NCBI GenBank assembly: GCA_030549335.1
Contig: CM060191.1
Coordinates: 57,857,947-57,921,946, forward strand
Origin: Pontederia crassipes
Taxonomy: Eukaryota; Streptophyta; Magnoliopsida; Commelinales; Pontederiaceae
Direction of reading: 5' to 3'
Length of the DNA: 64,000 nucleotides
Made by a program: the position numbers and the translations under genes. Under the pieces are notes generated by a model. That model ran no database searches. It was not told the DNA's origin and saw nothing but the letters and a program-made list of their open reading frames with translations. The stretch's first letter is position 1; the number at the start of each line of letters is the position of its first letter. Positions 36,842-50,427 of this stretch are shown in pieces.

Positions 36842-36844
<3 letters not shown>
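35886..36844. other. Intergenic, AT-rich
   Basis: No recognisable gene or bounded repeat. Confidence 0.5.

Positions 36845-36904
<60 letters not shown>
36845..36904. repeat. (GA)n microsatellite
   Basis: About 30 uninterrupted GA units. Confidence 0.97.
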
Positions 36905-36910
<6 letters not shown>

Positions 36911-37238
36911 CACGAACGGTCCTTTTAAAGTGCCTACACGTAGTTCAGATTTAGACAAGTACTTGATGTTGTAATTGTAAACTATGAGCATCTAAATTAT
37001 GCTCATCAATATATAAAACAATATGCCCAATATATAATATGTTCTCCGCTCTCCTCCACTGCTCCAATTAAATTTTACTAATAGTACTTTGGTAGTTGGG
37101 GACAAGAGTTACAGGAATTGCTCCCCTCCATTCGATAAGTCAAGGCGCGCGTCCTAATAAATCGTTTTGTCCGGTGACTAGGAATTAGATTCCAAACTAA
37201 TTTTATTTTGTTTTTCCTCGATGACTTCCTCTCTCTGA

Positions 37239-37282
37239 GTGAGTGAGTGAGTGAATGAGTGAGAGAGAGAGAGAGAGTGAGT

Positions 37283-37349
<67 letters not shown>

Positions 37350-37368
37350 GCATGCATGCATGCATGCC
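37239..37368. repeat. Compound GTGA / (GA)n / (CATG)n microsatellite
   Basis: A GAGT-type run passes into a long GA run ending at about 37347 and then into CATGCATG units to 37368. Confidence 0.95.
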
Positions 37369-39844
37369 AACTCTTTAGAGGTCAACCACAGTTGAAGCAT
37401 TAGTAGATTTGTCAAAGCATGATTGATACTCATTACTCATAGTGAAAGAATCCAGGGGTTCAAGTGCATGCGTGCAGTCTGTCTGATTGGATGGATAATA
37501 TGGCGACATGCACGTACGTACCTAATTGTCTCTGCCACAAGGAAGTTGAAGTTGAGCCACACCTTCTCCTTTGGGTTGACAATTGACATTACTGCTCACA
37601 CTGACTTTAAGTTTTAATTATTCGCCAGTATATAAGGATCTTTTTTTTCTTCTTCTTTCAGATGGATGCAGCCAATGGGGATCGGGATCATGAGTTGCAT
37701 TGCTCATTTAGTTAACACCTTTTTATTAATTAATTAGTAATGTACATAATTAGGGTGTAAGATCTGCAGGCATTTAATTAATTGGCATCGATATCTTTCG
37801 TTTAGTTTTTGTACATTTCATGTCTTCGCCCGGCGGGACTTGATCTCACCTCAACTCTTGATTTTTAATTCAATCGAATTTTGGTTAGACAGGGTAGATT
37901 TTACCGTTCGAATTCTTTCATATGCATGCAACTCGGATCGGATCATCAGATCGCTTGACTAGTTTCTTATATTATTTAATACAAAAAAAAAGTAATTTAA
38001 TGTTCATTTAGGGCATGCCATGAAAATAGTACGTAGTTATAAGAAATTAGATATAAAGACTACCTAAATTAAATAAAAAATTAATTTTTTGGATGAGATC
38101 AATTCAAATTGAATTCTTTTTAAATTACTATTTTTTTATAGTCAATTTTAAAGAATAACACTGCTGACTTAACTCGCACAACGTTAAAAAATGCATTATC
38201 CATAAATTGAAAGTCTCAAGCCGAACTAATTCGATTAGTTTATTTCGGGTACTTGACCATGAGAGGTGATACTCTCAACAAACATTTTCATTCTTTTCAA
38301 CGTGCAATACCTGAGGAGGAGGTGTGGCAGAGAAAGCAAAAGGAGAATGCCGAGAGGCACGACGATTATCGGGAGGGTTTTGCAGGGATGTGTAATGCTG
38401 ATAATGTGATCATTTTTACTAGGAAACAACTTTTACCTCTCTGCTCTTTTCTGACGACGTGATTAATTGTAAGTAATTGGAATCCCAAGACAAATTAATT
38501 AATAGGTAAATTAAGGTGACAATTAATGATAAGACAAAATTCAGAAGCGCGTTGCTATCAAATATTAGGAGGAGGAACGTACATTTGATTAATGCTTTTT
38601 CTTGGGGGGGTCTCAGGAGGAGTTCATTCTATCTTTGCCTTGCCGTGCGTGTAAAAAGTCTCAACGAACGAGGAATATTAAATATTCTTATGGAAATTGC
38701 CCACAACTTTTTTTGTGTGCGATGGGGGTGAAGATATGTGTGATCTTTTGGAGTAGAGTGCAAGTAGGATCACACATTCGGATCTGCCTGCGAATTGCAG
38801 TAAAATTCAACTTTTTCCGCATGCATTATGGGTAAAAGGTAAAAGGCAAAAGGCAGGGAGGGGCAGCCAAGTAGAGAGGGAGGCGGGCAATTTAAAAGCA
38901 TGGAAATGAATAGCAAGTTAGATGACTTGGACTAAGAGTGATAAGCTACTCTTGCTTAGTCAACTTGGCCTTCCGCACTACAATTCTGATCCGTTATATT
39001 AATCAATCAGCTAACTTTCTTGGTCGATCAATAAGCTACTCTCTTCTCTTTTGTTGAAAAAACATTTTCAAACTTAGTGAATATAAAATTTTTAATTGAG
39101 AATCTCATTTTTCCTTTCAGTGATGGACCGAAAGGAACCTTCCGACATGTGATTAGTACGCCTAATAACATTATGCGAATTGAAGAGTCGGTGCAAATGA
39201 ATAACAAGCTCAACTATTTTCAGTCTTCTTTCCTGCTCATTGGATGGTCCATTCTTACGAAGCAGTAAAGAGTGACGTGGATAAAAAGTAATCATAAAAA
39301 TATATTTGATAAAACAAGTGCAAATCAGCTTCTCGCATTTAGCATCTTTTGGATTGTCGCCATAATACTCGAAATGATTAGATAAAAAATAACATTTATC
39401 ATTTCTTGAGATGTATTTTTTGAATAATACAATACATGTAATGATCGAAAATACACCTTAAAAAGTTTTAAACATTTAGGAGAATTTTATGTCATTAGTC
39501 CGTTCGTCATACATTTAACAGCGAAAGACTTAATAATTGAGATAAAGTCATAATAAATAAAATTTTCGATTACTCGTGATAATATTCCATAAGACATCAA
39601 ATGCCTAAAACTTTCATTACATTATTAGTCCATTATTTATACAGAATCATGTGACTTATTTAACCCTAAACATGTGTAACATTTCATCATGAGCATGAGC
39701 TACCATCCATTATTTAATCTTGATTATCTGCACGGATTCAAAGTGCAAAATTTTTTAATTAGAATATGTAACGATCATGCATACATGATAATCTATTACA
39801 TGCTTCTACATATGATGCGTCATTTATCATTTATCATAATATCA
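37369..39844. other. Intergenic, no gene identified
   Basis: Two short frames stand out but are not recognised: 38253-38462 (EEEVWQRKQKENAERHDDY) and 39077-39268 (SDGPKGTFRHVISTPNN). They lack a start context, introns or family motifs and may be fragments of decayed genes. Confidence 0.4.
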
Positions 39845-39857
39845 TACATTCTTGAAA

Positions 39858-41150
39858 CAAATTGGATAGTGCAAAAAATAATTATTGCATTTAAAGAAAT
39901 TGAACATGCCCATAATATTTTGCAAATTGCCAACGTGATAGAAAAAGTAATTAGCGAATATGAGCTTAAAGATAAAATTTTATATCTTACTCTTGATTCG
40001 GAATGTCCAGTGACTCGAATTACTGATTCATAATGGGATGTTACTAACGCAATTATGGAATTATTGCATATTTTTTTACAATACTACTTTAGAGTTATTT
40101 GTCATTTATTCTTCTACTTCAAATTTAATAATTAATCAACTTCATGAAATGATAAGTTCATTTAATGAAAAACATGAATTTTTTGAAATATTTTATTTGA
40201 TGATGTTGATGTGCCTTGAATTATGTACCCTGTATCTAAAATTACGAAAGAAAAATATGAGAAAAAAAGAAAAAAAATGAGAAAAAAGGGAAAAATGAGG
40301 ATTCGTGGAGGACCCAAGCTCGTAGTCCGCCACTGATTCTCGTGGGTGTGTGGGGATAGAAGCCCTTCGCGGTAAGAACCTTTATATATAAGGGTTAGAA
40401 TTTTATCATGATGTACTTTCTTTTACTCATAATGAATTTTCTATGGCGGCGGTCTTTTTTGCCTGTGGATATTTTTCTCTTGTTCACATTGATCAAGAGG
40501 GTTTTACTATGTTAAATCTCTATGTTCATCTTTTCTTTCTTTCGTTATTTTGATAGTTCATTGATCCTCGGTGTTTTACCCCCAACAGATGAAATAAAAA
40601 CTTTTAGAATATTGAAATAATTTACCTCTCATAGGAATTTTAGCAATGATGATGGATTCTAGATTTAAGGGATCCGATCCTAAACAATATATAAGAAGTC
40701 GTCCTGAATTTCAAACTGACGATTTTCTTAATCTAGATTATGATTATGAAAATATAATAAATGACTTATATAATATTTATGAAGCAAAATTTGGTGTACG
40801 TAGAGAGCAAGCGTCTTTATCACGTCCACCAGTAGACCCAAACCTTTCAATGATATATTATTTTCGAGATTCATGTCATATATTAGAGGGTCAGATGAAG
40901 GTTCATCCAATTCAGCTACCCCTTTGTATAATGAATTGGTGGAGATTAAATGATCGTATGTATCCAATTTTCTCTGCCTTATTAGTTCGAGATCTTTTAG
41001 CTGTTCTGCAGGTTCTAGGATTTTGGACGAGAGAAAAAATAGAATGAAATCTAAGTCGATGGAGGTTTGTATATTACTAAAAGAATGGTTTGATGCAGAT
41101 ACTCGAACATAAGGCCAGGAATTTATATTACCATACATGAAAGATGATGA
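39858..41150 (+). pseudogene. hAT transposase fragments
   Basis: Fragments include NWIVQKIIIAFKEIEHAHN...LQIANVIEKVISEYELKDKILYLTLD (39858-40000), a segment ending FEIFYL just before the LTR, and after it MMMDSRFKGSDPKQY (40646), DYENIINDLYNIYEAKFGVRREQAS and ILDER-like remnants. They match the 21679-23330 transposase with internal deletions, stops and a 384-bp insertion. Confidence 0.8.
40204..40587. mobile_element. Copia solo LTR, 384 bp
   Basis: The segment begins TGTTGATGTGCC and ends ACCCCCAACA, with a perfect 5-bp target duplication, gatga, at 40199-40203 and 40588-40592. It interrupts the hAT transposase frame exactly at the point where similarity to the 20-24 kb copy stops and resumes. 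No internal domain remains. Confidence 0.9.
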
Positions 41151-41483
41151 TGAAACACATATGTCTCCTCCGTATATAATTCTTCATAAAATAATTATTT
41201 TAGAAGATGTAGTTTTTAATTCTTTTAAATTTGTATTTATTGATTATTTCATAATAACTATTAATAATAAAATAATAAAACTCCTATGGACGTAGACTAA
41301 AATAGTCGAACCACGTTAATCTTAGTGTTTATTACTATTTTTACTATATATTAAATTAGTACTTAACTATACTAGTTACTACTTATGCATTATACAATAA
41401 ATTATACATAATATAGTACTATATATTATATTCTCTCTCTCAAACTCTCACTCTCTGTTTTCGTCTCTCCTCTTGTAGTCTCA

Positions 41484-44424
41484 GTAACGTCCCGAGATTT
41501 TTTTTCTCTTTTGTCTATCCAAAAGGCTATCTCGGTAACACCACTCAATTTTATAACTTAATTGTGACCAGTCAACATGCTAGTTTACAATAGCGGAAGA
41601 CTTAATTTATAATCATTTATATAATATGCGGAAGTCATTTATATCATCCAATAACCTATGGTTAGGGCTCATGTCTATTCAATAATGGCAATATATACAT
41701 GTGCATGTCATCCGTCAAAGGAGTCACCAACCGTCTCACCATCGCTATCAACCTCATCATGCATGGATCTAAGTATAGGGGCAAAGTACAATGAAATAAC
41801 TCACTACGTAAAGTCACCCATAACAATATCTATATGAATCATGAATTAATATCAATAATAACTATTCAATTATATGAACAATAAATAATCTATAAATAAT
41901 ATCATGATTAACGATAAATAATTTATGCTATAACAATTATCTATTAACAATAAGTGATTGATCAATTATACAATTATCAATTATCGTTAATCAATTATCC
42001 AATTGGTCAAACTCAATGGAGACCCTATTTAACAATAATCAGTCAACTATTGATCACGCACAAAAGACCACGATCTACTATCCATTAGCCATGATGACGA
42101 AAATAATAATTCATCAATCATTAGGGCAAAATCAATTATCCATTAGCAACTATGACGCAATTCATGATTAACGATAAATAATTTATGCTATAACAATTAT
42201 CTATTAACAATAAATGATTGATCAATTATACAATTATCAATTATCGTTAATCAATTATCCAATTGGTCAAACTCAATGGAGGCCCTATTTAACAATAATC
42301 AGTCAACTATTGATCATGCACAAAGACCATGATCTACTATCCATTAGCCATGATGATGAAAATAATAATTCATCAATCATTAGGGCAAAATCAATTATAC
42401 ATTAGCAATTATGACGCAATTCACTTATCCATCAATCATATTGGTTGCAATACAATCGCCCATACCATAACGATTTCTATACGATTGTTCATTAGTCAAT
42501 TACTTTTTCTTCAACTGCAAAGAGGTGCAATACAATCATCAACACCATAAAGGTCAAAATACGATTGTCAACTAATTAATTAAATATTATTTATTCTTTA
42601 ACCACTAGGATTGCAATACAATTGTCATTACCATAAATGTCACAATACAACTCTTCAATTATCTATTTAATCTTTGGAGTTACCATATGAACCATAAGGT
42701 CGTGTTGAGAGCTCTCATTTATTAAGAAAATATCATGCCGTGTGGGTTCAATCAACCATAAAGTTCACAGTACCCAAAGCATGATGACCCACGATTTTCA
42801 TCTTTTATCTCAATTACTTATGAAGTCTATCTTTATCAATTTATTCATTGTCATGGGATCATATCAACCATGACATATCAATTAGGTGTCAATCAATAAA
42901 TCTATACATATATTTTCAATAACCAATTTTTCATCGATTCCAATTCTCTATTGTCAATTATCAATAACAATATGTAATGATGTGCCATCATGCTCATAAT
43001 TTAATCTTATCTATAAGTCAATTATAGATAGTCCATTTAACAATGACTCTATATAATAATTCATAATAATCTATTATCATAGCAATAATTCAATCATAAC
43101 AATACATCAATTATCAATAATCAATAATTCATGATCAATTATGATATTATTATGTCCAAAAAATATCAATATAATAATTATAATAATTAACCCTTATCAA
43201 TAATTTAACAATAATATTTTCTATAACTAAACCCGGACCGGGTGGATGAAACCCGGGTTGGGTCTATATTGTTCGGCATCCGAACCTCGACGAAGGGCAA
43301 ACTCGGGCTGAGTCAGGTGAAATCCGGCCGGGTCGGCCATGTTTATCTCTATCCAATCACAATCGTCAGAGCTCGGGCCGGATATAAGGGAACCGGGCCG
43401 AATCGACGTCGTTCACCTTCTATTTGGTCTCGAGTTGCAGAACATGGATCGTGCTAATATAACCCAGGGCCGAGTTCATTGAACTCAGTCCGGTTTCAAT
43501 CCTATTCACACCGGGTTCATAGGAACCCGGGCCGAGCTATGCAGAACTCGGGCAGGGTTCTGCCGTTGCCGAGAAGTCACCTTTTAGGCACGACTTCTGG
43601 CCCTCCTATTTATGTCATATGATATCCGATCAATGCAAATAATATATGAATACAATCTCTGTATAAAGGAGAAGGGTCCTGTGTCCATGTCGTGAAAAAT
43701 CGACGCCATGTGGATCTCCTACGTACCTTAAGTTGGTTGAAATATCATGTTCGATTTCTCCCTATTGATGTCCAGAACCTTTAGCTACCCTTTGGATCTT
43801 ATTCTCCTCTATCGGGGCTTCGAAATGTATCTCTCGTGCTCTCAGGTGCCTCGATTTGTGAGAAAACGAATGAGAAAGAGGGGACTTTCGTGTAGAATTT
43901 TTGTGGAAGTAAATAATACTTTTTAGCCTTATTTATAGTTCTTAACTAGGGTTTTTGACTTTCATTGGACTTAGACTATTTCTCCATCCATTAATAATTA
44001 CTTTATGTAAAATATTCAGATGTAATTAAATTCAAATTTTGCTAATTATATATGACCCTACTTATACTCAAATTCTTTTTTATCTCTTTTGTAACTTCTT
44101 TCAATCAAATTATACTTTCATATTTTCCTTTTATTTCTTCCTTTTATGTAATTTTCGAAATTATTTAATTCCATAATATTTTATCATCTATTTTTTATTA
44201 ATAATATAATAAATATTATTTTAATAACTGAAATATTTCAAAGTCATAAAACTCTCAATCCTAGTCATATATCCATTGGACTTTCTTTTGGATCTCAAAT
44301 CCAATTGAAATCCCTAATCTCACTCTAATTATAATTTCTACTTCAAGTGGTATTTAATATTTCTTTAACAATTGAACTTATGTTAAATTACTTTATTGCT
44401 CCTATTGAAATCTCGGAGTATTAC
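41484..44424 (-). mobile_element. Gypsy-type solo LTR, about 2.9 kb
   Basis: Read on the minus strand it begins TGTAATACTCCGAGATTTC near 44424 and ends ATCTCGGGACGTTAC near 41484. Its first 1.2 kb matches the LTR starting at 62641 in the same relative order (AAGAACTATAAATA, TTAAGGTACGTAGGAG, GGCCAGAAGT, then GAACCC/CCGGG-rich DNA). Left and right flanks share only ctca, so the duplication is uncertain. It splits a hAT relic. Confidence 0.65.
41903..42421. repeat. 260-bp tandem duplication inside the LTR
   Basis: Copies are 41903-42162 and 42163-42421. They begin CATGATTAACGATAAATAAT and end TATGACGCAATT. They differ by only a handful of substitutions and one single-base gap, so the duplication is recent. 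Confidence 0.92.
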
Positions 44425-45332
44425 ACTCATTCTTATATATAATTGCACATTGTCAAAGATGCAGTCTTTTCACATGAAATGAATCTAAATAGTAACTATT
44501 ACGAGAATACTATCATGAAATGCATGAACTTAGGGTCTTCGCCATTGACATTTGAAATCCTTAGTTCATGCATTTCATTATAGAATCTTATAATTTAGTT
44601 TGAAGCACATACTCCAAGTATCCAACACAAGGTCAATAATTCATCTTATAACTTAGTTATATCTTAGTATATAATAAATTAGCATATCTATACTAGTATA
44701 CTACTACTATATATTTATTAAATACTTACCAATTAATTTTATGTATAACTTATAACTTGATAGTTATTACTCAATTATTCATTTTATAAATTTATTTACT
44801 TAATAATTATGAATTAATGACTTACTGTATTTGAAATTTTAACTATAAGTATTATAAGTTGTATATTATAGAATAATTAATAATAATTTATATTATATAA
44901 TAATTTAATAAGTAAAATTAAAATTTGGAAAAGTTTAAATTGAAAGGCAAAAAAATTAAAAAAAATAACGGGCCGTCCGACCCGGCCTGCTGGGCCCGAT
45001 CGTGTTGGGGTTGAAAACGAATCATGTGATACTGACATGGCCCACGGTACGATCAAACATGAGTTGACCGATAGGGGCACGACACAAGACGATCCATTTT
45101 TTCATCTCTATCCAAGAGACAACATTGCAGCATGTGTTAGTGCGATGACTAAAGTTCATGAGCCGCCTATAATAACTGATCTTGAGAGCATTAAATATTG
45201 AAAATATAGGAAAATAATATTTATTCATAATTTTATATAACAATAAAAATGATATTAACAAATAAATCTATTCTTATTTACTTTAATTCATTAGTTGGAA
45301 ATATTTAATTCTCGATGATTATTGATTATTGG

Positions 45333-45870
45333 TAGGGGTGAACGTAGATCGGGTCAAATTTTCGATTCAGAAAATCAATTGTTACATTTCAGGTTGGTTT
45401 TTAAAATTAAAAAAGCCTCCTAAAATCATTTTTAAAAAAATAAAAATCACTCTCTAATGGGTCAGTTTTTTTTGGATGATTTTTTCAAAGCCCTACTTTT
45501 ATATAATTATATTTTAAAAATATATATAATAAATTAATTTTAATATAAAAATATTTAATTTTATATTAAATATAAATATACTCCTAGAATTTTAAAATTA
45601 TTAAATTAAAGTTTGATAATGTGATAAAAAGATATAAAATTTTATAAAATATTATATCTCTAATAAAAGAATTGATAACATATCCATTAATTATATAAAT
45701 AAAAAGTGGACTTCAAGGATCTTGCGATATTTTTGGATGGAGTCTTAATTTTAGCAGAAATTACCTTAAATCATATTTAGACTCTAAATTTTTATTGTTA
45801 CGATTTATTTTTTTAAAATCAATAGATGTTTTAGATGTTTTAGGTTGGTCGAATTTTTCTTACGCCCTTA
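45333..45870. mobile_element. Non-autonomous hAT-type MITE (diverged)
   Basis: The left end is TAGGGGTGAACGTAGATCGG; the right end on the other strand is TAAGGGCGTAAGAAAAATTCG. The 8-bp flanks attattgg and cttatcgg agree at six of eight positions. The body is AT-rich. Confidence 0.5.
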
Positions 45871-47575
45871 CTTATCGGATTGGCATGATGCACGAATTGG
45901 CAAGTAAAAGCCGGTGATTGCACGCACACCTGGGAAAAAGATGGAGGCCGTGGAAGTCAATTTAACAGACATTTTTTCTCGTTTTCCCCTTTATTTCACG
46001 GGCACACGCGTGTACTATTATTTTTTTCACGGAATTGACGAGGAATGACGTGGGGGAGTCGTAATTAGTAATTACAACATTATTGATGGTGTTAAAAAAA
46101 TATGATTTCTCTTTTATTGAAATAACATGGCTTCTCTTTTTTCCTAATAATTGCTAAAGTGCTCCAGGTGCGAGAGGTCCAAAGAAAATAAAGATTAAAA
46201 ATAAAAATACATCCATTTCATTATTGAAATTTGTATGCAACACTCATGTTTCCAAAAATATATATATTCAACCTTTTTTCGAGAATAACCTGCTGAGAAA
46301 TATTTTCCCCAATGTTTGAATAGAACTGCTTGCTGAAAAACAATTGACATTATTATAATTAGCTGTGTAATTGGAAATTATTTTCAACGATTGAGTGAAA
46401 TACGAAAGTCGAGTAAATAACGCGAGACATATCAATGAATATTTAATGCTCTTATTTGGATATTATTATTTTAAATAAATTCTTATTTATAAACTATTAA
46501 ATCACGATTCAATGATCACATTTTGCCTCAGACAATTCTTATTCCCAAACTTTCGAGATATGTGTTTTGTGAAAATCAGTTATGAAAACTTTTTGCCCCA
46601 AAAAGATTGCTGAATTAAGGATGATAGTAATAGTTATCTCATAAAATTATGCTTTTAATCTTAAGACAAAAAATGAATAAAATTTCAATGACAATCCTAC
46701 TCCATGATTTTAGAAGATAAGATGATGTTTCTAGACAAAAAGATGCATAAAAAAAACAGTAGAATATCAAGAGGAAAATTGAAAATTCACGGAAGTGACT
46801 CCATTGGCAAAAATATTTGCGGTAAAAGTCAATGACTTAATTCGTTCCAACTTTTAGGAAAATGATAGCATATTAACATCCTGGAACTAGACGCAGGAAC
46901 CCGAGTGCGTAGAAGAGAAAAGAGCCTCCAGAATAAAATCAGCCTGAATAAATAGCTAACAGCCACAAGGTAATGAACTATTGCTATTAGTCGTTACTGT
47001 AGATCGAGCAGACAAGAAAATTGTTGTCTGATAAATTAGTACATCAATTACAATCTATTGTTAAAACACACATTTAGAATCCATTCTGAGATGAAAGTAA
47101 TCTATAGTCAGAGATATAACAATAAACAAAGCCTCGCACCTGTCTTGCGACACTTCTTGAATTATTCCCCGGCTTTGATCTTGAAATGTAGTATGTGTTA
47201 GTGGTTCCTCAGGTTTCCTTGGCAGAAGTATGTTCATCTCCTTGATAACTTTGTCTGATAAACTTCACAAATGTCTGTGTTTTATGATTGTTCTCTGACA
47301 TTCATTTTCCCACCAAATGGAGTATAAAACAACCAGCATGTTAATCTCAGTAAGCTATGCAGGACCGTAATAAGTATACACAGTGAAATCCATTAAACAA
47401 CAGCAGGGCAAGCTTCTGGAAGGTGCATAGTAAGTCCACAAAGAGTGGCAATCATTATAACATCCCCAGTGTCCCAGTCTGGATAATCGGAGCAGAAACA
47501 GAAACAGAAACCCAGCCTTCATCCAGAAAAGCCAAAAATAGTTGATCAAAGAATTACTCAGCATTCATATGCAAA
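45871..47575. other. 3' flank of the NRAMP gene
   Basis: The part nearest 47575 is probably NRAMP 3' untranslated sequence. No second gene is recognisable; frames at 47355-47564 lack family motifs. Confidence 0.4.
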
Positions 47576-50427
47576 CTAAAACCCTTTGCGAATTGTTGTC
47601 ACAAGCTGAGCAAATAATTCACCGCCATGTAAAACGAGGTAAATAATAAACATGACATAGATAGATATCATTACGGACGCAATAGACCCAAAGAGTGCAC
47701 CATGTATTTCTGAAGAGAAGAAATCCAGCAAAAGGTAACCATTAATTAATATAAGAAGTGCGGCGACGGTCCAGGTCAGCATCTGCAGCACAGCCAAGGA
47801 AATGAATGAACATTTAACATTAATTTAGAAAATACTAAATTAAAACAAACTATCCATCTGAAAGATCAGGCTGTAAAACACACTCATGAAAAATGGCGCC
47901 ATGAAAATCAGTTGGCATTGACAACGAAAGTTGCTTAATTAGGGAAGCAAGAGAGAACCTAAGAAACCAATTCAAACTAAGATTTTTCCTTCAACAAGGT
48001 TTTCAAACTCATGGTGATAATAACCATCAATACGTTTTTATAGGCCAGATAGTTCAGAGTGATTTAGAAGAATCAGTTACTTTTTTTGAGAGGAGAAATT
48101 GAATTACTAGAAGCAGCTACTCGTTTGTTTCTTAACTTCCTAATGACGACTTAATAGGTAAATGAATTTTCCTAGTGACAAATTGATAACTATATCATGA
48201 CTTCTCTCTAAAAAAAAGTATACTATGACATGAGAGTTAGAGGATATAACACAAGAAAAGCTAGAATAGCAATCTCGTAAATCATAACTTACTTGAACAC
48301 TGCGGCCAATTTTAAAAATCCCCATAACATGCTCTTTTGACAGCAAAGTGAGAAGTGGAATGAGGGCAAATGGGATCTGAACTGATTGAAGCACATTAAG
48401 CCATTGGTTCAAAATATCTAATGCTGAATCAGATGTGTCGAAGAAAAAAGCAACCACTATTGTTGGGATGATTGCGAAGCTTCGAGTGATCAATGACCGA
48501 ACCCATTTCTTTAGACGAAGATTGAGAAATCCACCCATTATAAATTGTCCTGCATATGTGCCAGTGATTGTGCTACTCTGCCCAGCAGCTAACAAGCCGA
48601 TTCCCCAAATATATAGGATGGGAAATAGCCCTCCCCCATACTTCTCCTGTAGGTAGTTTCCAGCATTTTCAAGACCTATGTTATCTGCTTCTTCGGTACC
48701 ATAAAAACCTTTTGCGAAAATTGTCGTAACAAATAAATTTATAATGAAGGAGACAATTAAAGCAAGTGTCGATTCAATGGAGTAATATTTTAGAGCTTCT
48801 TGAACATGGCTTTTATTGTTAGGGTCGATCTTTCTCGATTGTACCAGAGCAGAATGCAGGAAGACATTGTGGGGCATTATCACACAACCTACAACCCCAA
48901 CAGCTTGCCTTATACTTTTCGAGCCTAGTTTTGGAACCAAGACACCTGACAAAGAAAAGTAGCATCACATGTTGAACCATCTTTACTCAAACAAGAATGG
49001 AGATATTACTTGAGACTGCATCTTAAAGTGGACAGAATTGTGTACCGGTAAGAAGAGCCGGCACACTCGGCTGAGCTTTGCCGAACGTCCATGCAAAGGA
49101 AAAAGCCATTGTGGAGATGAGGACAGCAAAGAAAGCTTCGAGTTTCCTGACTCCATAATTCTCGAGGAACAGAAAAATAAAGCTGCCAAAACCATCAGAG
49201 AAAGTGAATTGGAGGACTTCTATATGAAAAAAAAAACAGATGGAATCATGGGCTAGATCATATACAACAACAACAAAGCCTTATCCCACTAGATGGGGTC
49301 GGCTACATGGATCATACGACGCCATTCCGTTCTATTAGTAACCAAACCTTTCGATATATTATTCACCAATAGATCTTGCTTTATTAGTTCGCCAAGTGTC
49401 CGCCTTGGCCTCCCTCTCCCTCTTTTAATCGGACTCCAAATTATTTGATCTACTCCTGGGCTATATCATATAAGAAGAATTAATGTTCCTTTTTCCCTTT
49501 ACTTGTTCTTGGGCCTTAGGAACGATAATACTCTTACTTGTAGCGTCCAAGAATAAGCATGATATCAGTGACTATCAAACAAAAACCTTAATTGAAATTA
49601 AATTTACAGCCAACAGAAATTGCAACAATCACGAATTTTGGGGATGAAATGTAGCACTAATTGAGATTTGACAGCAATCATAATTTGAAATCGTACCAGT
49701 AAAACCTGGTAAGTGGTAATACTAAGATTGCGATCTCGTATCAGAGAGGTAAATTGCACCATTCATAAGGAGTGCGCATCTCACATTGTGTAAAGAACTT
49801 TTGACAAGCGTAAAACAGCAGGCGTTCTTACCAATCCAGTGCCGTGATGACGACGCCGGCCCACAGAGGAAGCAAGCCGCGGCTCAAGATCTTGATGGCG
49901 ATGGCGCTTCCGATGACCTCCTGTATGTCGGCACCGATGAGCGCGACCTCCGCCATGAACCAGAGCGCGAGCCTGGCGGGGCGCGGGTACTCCTCGCGGC
50001 AGTGCTCCGCGAGGTGTCGCCCCGTGGCCACGCCGAGCCTGGCGGACAGCATCTGGATCAGCAGCCCCATTGCCGTCGCCCACAGCAGCAGCCACAGCAG
50101 AGAGTACCCAGCGATCGCGCCCGCCTGCAGATCCCCCTCCAGGTTCCCCGGATCCAGGAACGCGATGCTCATCAGGAACCCCGGCCCCGTGAACATCCAA
50201 AGCTTCCGCCACGAGAACGTCGGATCCGCGGAGCCGCCTTCGCCGTCGTCCTCGTCGCCGTCGGAGATCCCGACAACGAGGATCTTCTCGCTAGACTCGT
50301 ATGCGCGCTCCGAGGATTCGTCGGAGTCGGAGCCTGCGGAGTCCTTGAGTTCACGGGAGACGGCGTCGGAGGCGTGGGAGCCGGCGGGAAGGAGGGAGTT
50401 CGCCTCGTCGGAGGCGTCGGCCGCCAT
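47576..50427 (-). CDS. NRAMP: NRAMP metal-ion transporter
   Basis: Four exons: 50427-49832, 49182-49046, 48945-48293 and 47782-47576, together 530 residues. Borders are TTG|GTAAGA, GGCAG|CTTTA, CCG|GTACAC, GTCAG|GTGTC, CAA|GTAAGT and CTGCAG|ATGCTG. NRAMPs are proton-coupled carriers of Mn2+, Fe2+ and other divalent metals. DPGN in the first helix is at residues 92-95 and MPHN in the sixth at 268-271; both supply metal ligands and both are intact. The consensus transport motif begins [14 protein letters not shown] at 366. An acidic dileucine (EANSLL, residues 8-13) is of the type that sends AtNRAMP3/4 to the vacuole membrane, so tonoplast or endosomal location is likely. An in-frame upstream ATG at 50601 would add 58 Ser/Ala-rich residues. 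I prefer 50427 because the family starts there and its context is CCCATGG. Confidence 0.93.
49265..49456 (-). mobile_element. 5'-truncated plant RTE LINE in NRAMP intron 1
   Basis: On the minus strand the segment encodes the end of an RTE-type ORF ([31 protein letters not shown]). It then runs into AGTGGGATAAGGCTTTGTTG and a TTGTTG tail. Target duplications of 16 bases with one mismatch (tgggctagatcatata at 49249-49264, tgggctatatcatata at 49457-49472) flank it. It has the same orientation as the host transcript. Confidence 0.9.

Larger units (their letters stand above)
39845..45110 (+). mobile_element. hAT relic, 5'-truncated, carrying two solo LTRs
   Basis: Pieces at 39845-40203, 40588-41480 and about 44640-45110 are colinear with the hAT at 20310-24242, including transposase fragments and the CTCTCTCAAACTCTCACTCTC stretch after them. 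The right end reads TTTCATCTCTA at 45110, the family terminus. The left end is missing. The gaps are filled by a copia solo LTR (40204-40587) and a gypsy-type LTR (about 41484-44424). Confidence 0.8.

Noticed and set aside
37078..37433. Leu/Ser repeat frames on the minus strand
   Set aside because: Translation of (GA)n repeats.
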